63,598 bases of DNA from Alphaproteobacteria bacterium GM7ARS4 (GTDB lineage: Bacteria > Pseudomonadota > Alphaproteobacteria > GM7ARS4): NCBI GenBank assembly GCA_014332745.1, contig JACONL010000007.1:1-63598 (forward strand), given 5' to 3'. Positions 40,195-47,575 of the stretch are shown here, in pieces (the first letter of the stretch is position 1; each line of letters starts with the position of its first letter). The translations under genes and the position numbers were made by a program. The notes under the pieces are model-generated. The model did no database searches, had not been told where the DNA came from, and worked only from the letters and a program-made list of their open reading frames with translations.

Positions 40195-41517
40195 TCAAGG
40201 GCGAATCGACCCATCGGAGTCCACGTGATAGCTGTAACTCGTCAATTGGTGCGCGCCCACGGGCCCCCTCGCATGGAGTTTATTTGTCGAGATGCCTATT
40301 TCAGCGCCCATGCCAAATTCACCGCCATCGGCAAATTGGGTCGAGGTATTATGCATGAGAATGGCGGCATCGACACGCCCCATGAATAAACGCACTGCTT
40401 CTTTATCCTCAGTGATGATAGCTTCCGTATGGTGAGAGCCATAGCGTTGAATATGGTCTATCGCCCCGTGAATGTCATCAACGGCACGCATGGAGAGGCG
40501 CGCCTCCAGATATTCCGTTGCCCAATCTTCATCTGATGCCCTTGTGATAGGATAGCCTGCGCCCTCACCCCATGCGACAATGTCTTCATCGCCACACAGG
40601 ACACAGCCCGCCTTCTGTAAGTCATCAACCAATCCCGCAAGATGTGTCGCGATGACATCTCTATCGATGAGGAGCGTTTCGGTAGCGCCACAAATGCCGG
40701 GTCTACGCATTTTTGCATTGAAGACAATGGCGCGCGCCTTGTCTTTATCTGCCTGCCTGTGAATATAGCTGTGGCATAGTCCCTGAAGATGACGAATGAC
40801 GGGAATACGGCTCTCTTCCTCCACACGCTTAATCAAAGACGCGCCGCCTCTGGGAACAATGATGTCGATGAGCGTCTGTAAAGACAACAACACACCCACA
40901 GCCTCGCGAGATCTATGGGGAATGAGACAAACACAGCGAGGAGGAAGCCCCGCCTCACGCAACCCCTCTTGCATGCACTGCATGATGACAAGGGACGAAC
41001 GTAAACTCTCTGACCCAGCGCGCAAGAGCGCCCCATTGCCTGATTTAATACATAAGCCTGCCGCATCAGCCGTCACGTTAGGACGCGCCTCATAGATAAC
41101 GGCAATGACACCTAAGGGAACAGAGACGCGTTTAATACGCAACCCGTTGCCAGCACAAGACCATGACGCCAAGACACGCCCTAGCGGGTCGTCAATATCG
41201 GCAATGTTCTCTAACCCCGTCGCCATCGACTCGATACGCGCCTCCGTCAACGCCAAACGGTCGAGTAAAGGCGAGGCGGGAGGTAGATGCTGGCGCGCCA
41301 TATCACAATCTTGCTCGTTGGCAGACAATATCGCCTTTTTATTCTGACGCAGTTGGCGAGAAGCACAACGTAGCGCCTTGTTGCGACTCTCTTCTGAGGC
41401 GTAGGCAAGGGATTGCGACGCCTCCTTCACCTCACAGGCAAGGCGCGTGACGTTGCTGGCAATATCCCCGCCATCATCCCACAAAGCATGCTCCTCACGC
41501 CTTATCGTCGACACCAT
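40195..41517 (-). CDS. proA: ProA, gamma-glutamyl phosphate reductase
   Basis: ProA reduces glutamyl-5-phosphate to the semialdehyde in proline synthesis. The 440-residue product shows SVPLGVIAVIYEARPNVTADAA, CIKSGNGALLRAGSES, VPRGGASLI, the catalytic cysteine in RRPGICGATETLL, and the C-terminal block STQFADGGEFGMGAEIGISTNKLHARGP, quoted in part as DGGEFGMGAEIGIS. About 20 residues longer than E. coli ProA at the N terminus. It lies just after proB in the operon. Confidence 0.97.
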   Translation of the reverse strand: MVSTIRREEHALWDDGGDIASNVTRLACEVKEASQSLAYASEESRNKALRCASRQLRQNKKAILSANEQDCDMARQHLPPASPLLDRLALTEARIESMATGLENIADIDDPLGRVLASWSCAGNGLRIKRVSVPLGVIAVIYEARPNVTADAAGLCIKSGNGALLRAGSESLRSSLVIMQCMQEGLREAGLPPRCVCLIPHRSREAVGVLLSLQTLIDIIVPRGGASLIKRVEEESRIPVIRHLQGLCHSYIHRQADKDKARAIVFNAKMRRPGICGATETLLIDRDVIATHLAGLVDDLQKAGCVLCGDEDIVAWGEGAGYPITRASDEDWATEYLEARLSMRAVDDIHGAIDHIQRYGSHHTEAIITEDKEAVRLFMGRVDAAILMHNTSTQFADGGEFGMGAEIGISTNKLHARGPVGAHQLTSYSYHVDSDGSIRP

Positions 41518-41588
41518 AGCACCCTTGTTTCCATCATTCTCACACCATGTCCATAGATCAGCAAACGGGACTCTCTCTCCTTAGGTCT

Positions 41589-42380
41589 TTATTGAGGTAA
41601 AAACCACGTCTTTTTTCGACTTTTATCATCGATCGTGCGTAAGGGATACGCCTCGTGACCGCTTGCCATGACAACACGACATCCCGCTTGCATGGCAATA
41701 CGCGCCGCCATCAGTTTCGTTACCATACCACCAGTACTCGCATGGTGGGCAGATAATGTTGCCATCTTTTCTATGGAAGGCGTTATCTCCTCAATAAACG
41801 GGATATGGCGCGCATGGGCATGCTGTTGTGGGTTGGCGGTATATAAACCATCCACATCCGATAACAAGACCAACGTATCCGCATCCACCAATTGGGCAAC
41901 ACGCGCCGCAAGGCGGTCATTGTCGCCAAAGCGAATCTCATCTGTGGCAACGGTGTCATTTTCGTTGATAACAGGCACAACACCAAAGGAAAGCAACGTG
42001 TCAAACGTATCACGGGCATTGAGGGCGCGTTGTTTTGTCTCCATATCCTCCAAAGACAACAGCGCTTGACCGACCTGAAGATGATGGCGCGCAAGGGCAT
42101 GATTCCAAGCCGATAACAGCATGCCTTGTCCCACAGCGGCGGCTGCCTGTTGTTGTGCTACATGGTTTACAGCATGGCATCGATGCCCTAAGGCGCGCCG
42201 CCCCATCGCCACAGCCCCCGATGAAACGACAATGACATCCTGCCCATGCTGTCGACATAAGGCAATATCCTCTGCCACATTCTGGAGCCAGTCCTCTTTC
42301 GTAGACAAGTCGGTCGATTCCACCAATAAACGCGAGCCTACTTTGACAACAAAACGTTTGCTTGTGCTTAATCGTGCCAT
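41589..42380 (-). CDS. proB: ProB, glutamate 5-kinase without PUA domain
   Basis: ProB phosphorylates glutamate, the first step of proline synthesis. The 263-residue product shows VVKVGSRLLV, VVSSGAVAMGRRALG, QQQAAAAVGQGMLL, VPVINENDTVATDEIRFGDNDRLAARVAQ (quoted in part as FGDNDRLAARVAQ), LLSDVDGLYTANP, and STGGMVTKLMAARIA. It stops right after the amino-acid kinase domain. Usual ProB is about 370 residues with a C-terminal PUA domain, which is absent here and not found downstream in any frame as a recognisable remnant. Kinase-only forms are known in some lineages. Confidence 0.95.
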   Translation of the reverse strand: MARLSTSKRFVVKVGSRLLVESTDLSTKEDWLQNVAEDIALCRQHGQDVIVVSSGAVAMGRRALGHRCHAVNHVAQQQAAAAVGQGMLLSAWNHALARHHLQVGQALLSLEDMETKQRALNARDTFDTLLSFGVVPVINENDTVATDEIRFGDNDRLAARVAQLVDADTLVLLSDVDGLYTANPQQHAHARHIPFIEEITPSIEKMATLSAHHASTGGMVTKLMAARIAMQAGCRVVMASGHEAYPLRTIDDKSRKKTWFLPQ

Positions 42381-42392
42381 TGTTCCATCCCC

Positions 42393-43502
42393 TCACTCTT
42401 CGGACATGAGAGGATGCCACGTAAGAGTCTGCGGGGATGTCTGTGCGGGGGCTGGTGTGTCTTCCATAGTGTGCCCGTGGGGGTGTCTGTGGAAACGCAT
42501 AAGGTGAGCAAGGCGTGTCAACATATCATCGATGCCTGCGCCAGACAGAGATGATATGGCAACGACATCCCCATGGAAAGGGATGTTACGGGCATGCGTC
42601 TTAAGATGGGATGTCATCTTTTTTACCTGCATGCGCGCATGGTCTGTATCGATGGCATCGATTTTACTGAGACAAACGACATGGTGCTTATCCAATAAGC
42701 CATGCCCATAACAGCGCAATTCATGTATGAGTGTGTCAAAACATGCTGCCACATTGTCGCCAGTGGCATCAATGACATGAAGAAGACAGCGACACCGTTC
42801 GACATGGCTGAGAAAACGTATGCCTAGCCCTGCACCCCTATGGGCATGGGCGATGAGCCCCGGTAAATCGGCCATGACAAAACGCGTGTCATGCTGGTCG
42901 ACCACCCCTAGGGACGGCGCAAGAGTCGTAAAAGGATAGTCACCGATGGTGGGACGCGCGGCGCTCACCTTTGACAGGAGGGTTGATTTGCCCGCATTAG
43001 GCATGCCAACCAAGCCAACATCACAAAATAACTTGAGGCGCAACCACACCCAGCGCTCTTCCCCTGCCTCACCCTGAGTCGCCATACGCGGCCTTGTATT
43101 TATCGAGCTCTTGAAGCATGTATTGCCAAGCCCGCCACGTCCCCCCCGACAGAGAGTCATCTCCTTGCCTGTGGCATCCATGTCGGCAAGCATGGTCTCC
43201 TTATCCTCAGCAAGGACAACGCACCCCAAAGGCACTTTCACAAGAACATGAGGAGAGGACAGGCCATGGCAACGTCTGCCACGCCCATCGCCGCCCCTCG
43301 CTGCCTTGTAATGCTGTCGATAGCGAAAATCTAACAGGGTATGGACGCGCGCATCAACCGCCAAAACGACATCGCCTCCCTTTCCCCCATTCCCTCCCTG
43401 TGGCCCACCAAAGGGAATGTTCCTCTCTCGGCGGAAACTGACACATCCATCACCGCCGTCACCTGCCTTGACGTGTATTTTGACTTCATCAACAAACGCC
43501 AC
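42393..43502 (-). CDS. obgE: ObgE/CgtA, ribosome-associated GTPase
   Basis: Obg assists large-subunit assembly and stress signalling. The 369-residue product has the glycine-rich Obg fold (VKAGDGGDGCVSFRRE, PQGGNGGKGGDVVL) and a GTPase domain with the P-loop GMPNAGKSTLLSKVS, G3 DLPGLIAHAHRGAGLG, and G4 CLSKIDAID, where SKID replaces the common NKID. The tail is His/Pro-rich and lacks an extra domain. It follows rpmA by 5 bases, the near-universal rplU-rpmA-obg order. Confidence 0.97.
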   Translation of the reverse strand: MAFVDEVKIHVKAGDGGDGCVSFRRERNIPFGGPQGGNGGKGGDVVLAVDARVHTLLDFRYRQHYKAARGGDGRGRRCHGLSSPHVLVKVPLGCVVLAEDKETMLADMDATGKEMTLCRGGRGGLGNTCFKSSINTRPRMATQGEAGEERWVWLRLKLFCDVGLVGMPNAGKSTLLSKVSAARPTIGDYPFTTLAPSLGVVDQHDTRFVMADLPGLIAHAHRGAGLGIRFLSHVERCRCLLHVIDATGDNVAACFDTLIHELRCYGHGLLDKHHVVCLSKIDAIDTDHARMQVKKMTSHLKTHARNIPFHGDVVAISSLSGAGIDDMLTRLAHLMRFHRHPHGHTMEDTPAPAQTSPQTLTWHPLMSEE

Positions 43503-43507
43503 GTCGC

Positions 43508-43768
43508 TCAGGATATGCTCGGAACGACAGAGACATGCACCCGCGCCTGACGTTTCTTATGAAATGCCACTTGGCCATCACAGAGAGCAAACAAGGTGTG
43601 GTCGCGCCCGACACCCACATTATCGCCAGCCTTCCACCGCGTGCCACGCTGACGGACAAGAATGTTGCCAGCCAAAACATGCTCGCCACCAAAACGCTTA
43701 ACGCCAAGGCGACGCCCCGCCGTGTCGCGCCCGTTACGTGAACTACCACCCGCCTTCTTATGCGCCAT
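43508..43768 (-). CDS. rpmA: 50S ribosomal protein bL27
   Basis: bL27 sits near the peptidyl-transferase centre. The 86-residue product starts [14 protein letters not shown], the diagnostic opening, with [23 protein letters not shown] (quoted in part as [12 protein letters not shown]) and [13 protein letters not shown]. Its start overlaps the rplU stop by 11 bases. Confidence 0.98.
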   Translation of the reverse strand: MAHKKAGGSSRNGRDTAGRRLGVKRFGGEHVLAGNILVRQRGTRWKAGDNVGVGRDHTLFALCDGQVAFHKKRQARVHVSVVPSIS

Positions 43769-44231
43769 GCTGTGTATCCTCCTCTTTCATAGCCTGTCCC
43801 ACCCCGCCTTGTCGCTGTGACGACTGCGCATGGGTGTACTCCTTCTTGATGTCCGATGACGGCTTTGCCGATAAGGGATGACTTATTTTCCCACCCTTGC
43901 CATCTGGAAGAATGGACTCAATCTTTAGTAACGTCATCTCAGCGCGAAAGCCCTTCTTACGGCGATAATTCTGGCGACGCTTCTTCTTAAAAACAATGAT
44001 CTTAGGGAGGCGCCTTTGCTCTATCACCCGTGCCGATACATACGTGTCTTTCCCCACATCCTCGCCCACACGGAGCATAGCCTTGTCATCGTCAGACCCT
44101 AACATCAAGACGTCACGCATAGCAATTTCCTCACCCACATCGGCAGACATCTTATCGACCAAGATATAACGTTGGTCTCTCACCCGATACTGACGCCCCC
44201 CATGCCGAACAATCGCAAACAGTGCCGCCAC
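43758..44231 (-). CDS. rplU: 50S ribosomal protein bL21
   Basis: bL21 binds 23S rRNA. The core shows [28 protein letters not shown], and the basic [20 protein letters not shown] block. It has 157 residues against about 103 in E. coli; the extra 50 form a polar C-terminal extension ([20 protein letters not shown]), as seen in some alphaproteobacteria. The start is GTG 44231 with AGAGGA upstream. A strong promoter lies at 44269-44297. Confidence 0.96.
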   Translation of the reverse strand: MAALFAIVRHGGRQYRVRDQRYILVDKMSADVGEEIAMRDVLMLGSDDDKAMLRVGEDVGKDTYVSARVIEQRRLPKIIVFKKKRRQNYRRKKGFRAEMTLLKIESILPDGKGGKISHPLSAKPSSDIKKEYTHAQSSQRQGGVGQAMKEEDTQHGA

Positions 44232-44268
44232 TTTCTCTTCCTCTTAACATATGTCCTCGCCCCCTTGC

Positions 44269-44297
44269 TATTTAGAGGGATGGGATGGTTCTGTCAA
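44269..44297 (-). promoter_or_regulatory. Strong sigma70-type promoter for the rplU-rpmA-obgE-proBA unit
   Basis: On the minus strand TTGACA (44297-44292), a perfect -35, is 17 bases from TAAATA (44274-44269). The -35 overlaps the thiG TGA stop codon. The rplU start is about 30 bases downstream of the predicted transcription start. Confidence 0.65.
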
Positions 44298-45151
44298 GGT
44301 ATCGTTGTTTTTTCTTGCCCCTCCCCCTGAGATGTATGGGGTGTCTGAGATGTCATCATTCCTTGAAAGGATGTCGTCTCAATGGCGGTATCGTAACGCT
44401 TGGCAATACGCCCCGCCATATAGGCATGGCGTCCTGCGCGCACCGCTTCCGCCATCGCCATCGCCATACGCTCGGGAACACGCGCACCCGCAATAGCCGA
44501 ATCCACCAAGACACCATCACATCCCAGCTCCATCGCGCGCACAGCGTCCGACGCCGTGCCAATACCCGCATCGATAATGACAGGCACATGACAATAGTGG
44601 CATATCAGCTCGATCCTATGGGGATTGCGTATACCCAACCCTGAGCCAATGGGCGCTGCCAGTGGCATGACAGCAACACACCCCATATCCGCCAATTTAC
44701 GACACAAGATGACATCATCGCTACAATACGGCATGACATGAAAGCCTTGCTTGACTAAAACACGCGCCGCCTCTAACAGCTGCTCGCTATCGGGAAGTAA
44801 TGTCTGTCTGTCGCCTATGACTTCCACCTTAATCCATGATGTCGCCAATGCCTCCCGCGCCAGTTCTGCCGTCAATATGGCGTCGCGCGCCGTATAACAG
44901 CCTGCCGTGTTAGGAAGGCAACGATAGCGCCCCTTGAGCACATGAAAAAAACTATCCTCCGCCTTCTGACGATGACCTAAGCGACGCATCGCCACCGTCA
45001 CAAAGGCGGGACAGGCCCGCCCATAACACGCCAGCATGACGTCAAGGCTGGGATAGCGACCACTGCCCATCAATAGCCGACTAGACAACGTCTCACCAGC
45101 CAGCTGCAACCCGTCATGGGATGGTGTCATCCCCGTCTTAGTGCCCATCAT
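44294..45151 (-). CDS. thiG: ThiG, thiazole synthase
   Basis: ThiG forms the thiamine thiazole ring from DXP, ThiS-thiocarboxylate and dehydroglycine. The 285-residue product shows LSSRLLMGSGRYPS, PNTAGCYTARDAILTAELAREAL (quoted in part as PNTAGCYTARDAI), the Schiff-base lysine in SWIKVEVIGD, MPYCSDD, PLAAPIGSGLGIRNP, and VPVIIDAGIGTASDA. A Gln/Thr-rich C-terminal tail extends past the usual end. ATG 45151 overlaps the thiS stop (ATGA). Confidence 0.96.
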   Translation of the reverse strand: MMGTKTGMTPSHDGLQLAGETLSSRLLMGSGRYPSLDVMLACYGRACPAFVTVAMRRLGHRQKAEDSFFHVLKGRYRCLPNTAGCYTARDAILTAELAREALATSWIKVEVIGDRQTLLPDSEQLLEAARVLVKQGFHVMPYCSDDVILCRKLADMGCVAVMPLAAPIGSGLGIRNPHRIELICHYCHVPVIIDAGIGTASDAVRAMELGCDGVLVDSAIAGARVPERMAMAMAEAVRAGRHAYMAGRIAKRYDTAIETTSFQGMMTSQTPHTSQGEGQEKTTIP

Positions 45152-45354
45152 CCACCGGGGACTGCTGTAATGATCTCCACACACTCCCCCCCTCGAAGAT
45201 GGCGCATGCTCCACTCCTCACGCACCACCAATGTGCCATCCACAGCCACCGCAATCCCTGCGCGCTCGAGAGAAACACCCCATAACGCCAATAAACGCGC
45301 CAGCGTCAATGCGCCATCCCAAGAAAACGACTCACCATTGACCATCAGTTGCAT
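45148..45354 (-). CDS. thiS: ThiS, sulfur carrier for thiazole synthesis
   Basis: ThiS is a ubiquitin-like protein whose C-terminal Gly-Gly is converted to a thiocarboxylate that donates sulfur to ThiG. The 68-residue product starts MQLMVNGESFSWDG and ends GGECVEIITAVPGG, the required GG end. ATG 45354 has GGAG at 10 bases. It lies between thiO and thiG. Confidence 0.93.
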   Translation of the reverse strand: MQLMVNGESFSWDGALTLARLLALWGVSLERAGIAVAVDGTLVVREEWSMRHLRGGECVEIITAVPGG

Positions 45355-45391
45355 CGATTGTCCACTCCATAACAGATGCCCCCTCACGCCA

Positions 45392-46645
45392 TTATAACAG
45401 CTCTGCCCTTGATGAGACAGAAGAAGCATCATGTGTCTGCCTCTCTGCCCTTATGGCACAAAGCAGCGTCGATGCCGTCACAGGAGCAAGCAAAATGCCA
45501 TGGCGATAATGCCCGCACGCGTAAAAAACCCCACGGGGACTCCCCTCTAAACGTCCCATCCACGGAAGAGACGACGACGATTGTGGACGCAAGCCCGTCC
45601 ATAACGACTCGATGGCCATGTGCTCAACGGCGGGAACCATACGACATGCAGCACGTAACAGGTAAGAAACAGCACCAGCATACATCTCTCTATCCATGCC
45701 CCTATCCTCGATGGTTGCCCCCACCAACAGACGACCATCCTGACGGGGAACAAGATAACATCCCTCTCCCCATTCTTGTGCCTTCGTATACATCCACACA
45801 TGGTGACGGATAGAGGCGGAGTCCTCCATACGTAACGCTATCATCTGTCCCTTGATAGGACGGACGACACCTAAACCCGCGCCTTGCGCTCTTCGCCCAT
45901 GCCCTCCCCTTATCCCCTCCACATCCATGCTCCACGCCCCCGCCGCCACAATGACATAGTCGCATGCCCATGCCGTGCCAGCGCTCATGACACCAGAGAC
46001 ACGCCCGTTATCCGTGAGCACCGCCGAGACATGCGCCTTCTCATGGATGACACCACCAGATGCTCTCAGCGCTTTACACAACGCCTTGATGACAAGGCGA
46101 CTATCAACACTATGTTCATCAGGATAATATAATGCCGAAAAGATATTGCCAGTGAGGTGAGGCTCTCGCTGTGTGAGCTGCTCCCGACTGAGCCAGTAGG
46201 GCCGCGCATCCTCGTCACATGTCTCGTCCATATGGCTTGCCATATGCCTCGCAAGAGCATGGTGCTCGTCCTTATCATAGGCAAGATGGATTGTGCCTTC
46301 CTGTCGGTAATCGATATCGATACCGCTGGCCTCTTGGACATGGCGCGCAAAATCACGCCACAAACGCTGACCGAGCAAACATAACCCGCGCAATACCCCA
46401 TCGTCATGGGCTTTGCTATCGGCGCGTCCGCTCAACATGCCCGCCGCTGCCCCACTGGCCTCCGCCCCGCATGTTTTGGCTTCAAACAACGTCACATGGA
46501 AACCAGCGCGCGCCAAAGACCAACCACATGCGAGACCCTGTATCCCGCCACCAATGACAACAACCTTGCCCCCCCCACCCCTTGCGCCCCCTTGCGCCCA
46601 GCATTCCTGCTCCTTGTGCGCCTCCCCTGTTGCCACGTCCATCAT
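45392..46645 (-). CDS. thiO: ThiO, FAD-dependent glycine oxidase
   Basis: ThiO oxidises glycine to the imine used for the thiazole ring. The 417-residue product has the FAD-binding start VVVIGGGIQGLACGWSLA, EASGAAAGMLS, GTIHLAYD, a central region with YLVPRQDGRLLVGATIED, and GLRPQSSSSLPWMG followed by GVFYACGHYRHGILLAPVT. The N terminus has a Gly-rich stretch (QGGARGGGGK) encoded by a GC-rich local repeat. It starts the thiO-thiS-thiG unit. No thiamine-pyrophosphate riboswitch can fit in the 27 bases upstream. Confidence 0.94.
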   Translation of the reverse strand: MMDVATGEAHKEQECWAQGGARGGGGKVVVIGGGIQGLACGWSLARAGFHVTLFEAKTCGAEASGAAAGMLSGRADSKAHDDGVLRGLCLLGQRLWRDFARHVQEASGIDIDYRQEGTIHLAYDKDEHHALARHMASHMDETCDEDARPYWLSREQLTQREPHLTGNIFSALYYPDEHSVDSRLVIKALCKALRASGGVIHEKAHVSAVLTDNGRVSGVMSAGTAWACDYVIVAAGAWSMDVEGIRGGHGRRAQGAGLGVVRPIKGQMIALRMEDSASIRHHVWMYTKAQEWGEGCYLVPRQDGRLLVGATIEDRGMDREMYAGAVSYLLRAACRMVPAVEHMAIESLWTGLRPQSSSSLPWMGRLEGSPRGVFYACGHYRHGILLAPVTASTLLCAIRAERQTHDASSVSSRAELL

Positions 46646-46672
46646 CTACAGCACAACGCCTAGATAGCGCGC

Positions 46673-47035
46673 CTAGACAGCGCGTATGTAGTGCTTATCC
46701 GCCACATGCCGTTCACGCTGTCCGCTATCGGAACGTTTGACCTTCTTGCTCTGGACAACCGTTGCCGATAGGACATAGCCCCCGCCCCATATGGTTTGGA
46801 TATACCCGCCATACCCACCGAGAGCCTCTATCTTCGCACGTAGCTTACAGATATAAACATCGATAATCCTTATATCTGGCGCCGCTGTCTTGGTGCGACC
46901 CTGCGGATAAATATGCCTGTGAATAGCATCCTTGTGAAAGACCCTATCTGGATGGCGCATGAGCAAAGCAAGAATATCCTGCTCCTTCGCCGTGAGACGT
47001 CCCCAACGCCCACCTATCTCCACACAAAGTGCCAT
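46673..47035 (-). CDS. CtrA-like winged-helix DNA-binding domain (out of frame with the upstream receiver-like part)
   Basis: The product is an OmpR/PhoB-type winged helix. It shows LTAKEQDILALLMRHP, RIIDVYICKLRAKIEALGG and GGYIQTIWGGGYVL, which closely follow the CtrA pattern IIDVFICKLRKKL and YIETVWGRGYVL. A basic tail follows. The frame continues upstream to a TTG at 47092 and is closed by a stop at 47108-47110. ATG 47035 has AAGGAG 13 bases upstream, so separate translation is possible. Alternatively it is the second half of one response regulator: removing one G from the GGGG at about 47056-47059 would fuse it to the receiver-like frame. I am sure of the domain, not of the start. Confidence 0.75.
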   Translation of the reverse strand: MALCVEIGGRWGRLTAKEQDILALLMRHPDRVFHKDAIHRHIYPQGRTKTAAPDIRIIDVYICKLRAKIEALGGYGGYIQTIWGGGYVLSATVVQSKKVKRSDSGQRERHVADKHYIRAV

Positions 47036-47495
47036 GCCCCTCTGACGACTCCTTGTTGCCCAAACCCCGCCATCTATCGCGCAATAACGCAAGACACCTC
47101 TGGCGGTCTAACACCCCGTCCGCATCAAGAACCCCACGCATGACGCCGTCAAAGCCATGTTCCACCCACGCCGCATCGGTGTCGCCCTGAGACGAGTCCA
47201 CGCCAGCGCGCGCCACCAAACACACCATATCGTTGCCATGACGCACACGCACGGCATGAAGAGCGCTATAGACATCCCCCGCCCTCGTGTTCTGCCCAAC
47301 ACAAAAGACCGCCCCATCATACGCCGATGCCGTATCCACAACGCCATTGCCCTCATACAAGGTGCGACATCGCTTCGAGACCAGCTCGACCCTGTCATCC
47401 CCCGATAACACGCCCCTGTAGTGGTCATACACCGAGTCCGCATGCTCGTCCACGCCACACAACAGCAAACGCGTCTTTTTCACTATCGTCACCAT
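46944..47495 (-). CDS. Degenerate receiver (pseudo-receiver) part of a CtrA-like response regulator
   Basis: The first 145 residues read as a CheY-like fold placed ahead of a CtrA-type DNA-binding domain. Key residues are missing: where CtrA has YDLILLDLNLP this has YDGAVFCVGQ, so the phospho-acceptor Asp is Cys or absent, and the conserved KPF is replaced by MRGVL. The fold ends with RQRCLALLRDRWR, like the last helix of a receiver. After residue 145 the frame runs on for 38 residues of unlikely sequence over the winged-helix gene. GGAGGG at 7 bases supports ATG 47495. This may be a frameshifted single gene or two overlapping genes. Confidence 0.65.
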   Translation of the reverse strand: MVTIVKKTRLLLCGVDEHADSVYDHYRGVLSGDDRVELVSKRCRTLYEGNGVVDTASAYDGAVFCVGQNTRAGDVYSALHAVRVRHGNDMVCLVARAGVDSSQGDTDAAWVEHGFDGVMRGVLDADGVLDRQRCLALLRDRWRGLGNKESSEGHGTLCGDRWALGTSHGEGAGYSCFAHAPSR

Positions 47496-47509
47496 CGTTC
47501 TTCCCTCCT

Positions 47510-47527
47510 AACCTACTACTTTAGGTT
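47510..47527. promoter_or_regulatory. 18-base inverted repeat upstream of the CtrA-like gene
   Basis: AACCTA (47510-47515) and TAGGTT (47522-47527) form a perfect inverted repeat with a 6-base spacer, immediately before the ribosome site. It is just downstream of the predicted promoter, so a bound protein would block transcription. It does not match the classical CtrA box TTAA-N7-TTAA. Confidence 0.5.
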
Positions 47528-47540
47528 GATTTTCTATCAG

Positions 47541-47568
47541 GCTACAAACTAAACACGCCATATGTCAA
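47541..47568 (-). promoter_or_regulatory. Candidate promoter of the CtrA-like gene
   Basis: On the minus strand a perfect -35 TTGACA (47568-47563) lies 16 bases from TGTAGC (47546-47541), a weak -10. It lies in the 80-base gap after thrC. Confidence 0.35.
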
Positions 47569-47575
47569 AGCTTTT

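Noticed and set aside
40172-40198. TTGACA plus hairpin at the proA-nadD junction
   Set aside because: No acceptable -10 follows, and the 7-base hairpin (GACAGGC/GCCTGTC) has no T-run, so neither a promoter nor a terminator is convincing.
46646-46672. TPP riboswitch before thiO
   Set aside because: The gap is only 27 bases and holds no THI-box sequence.
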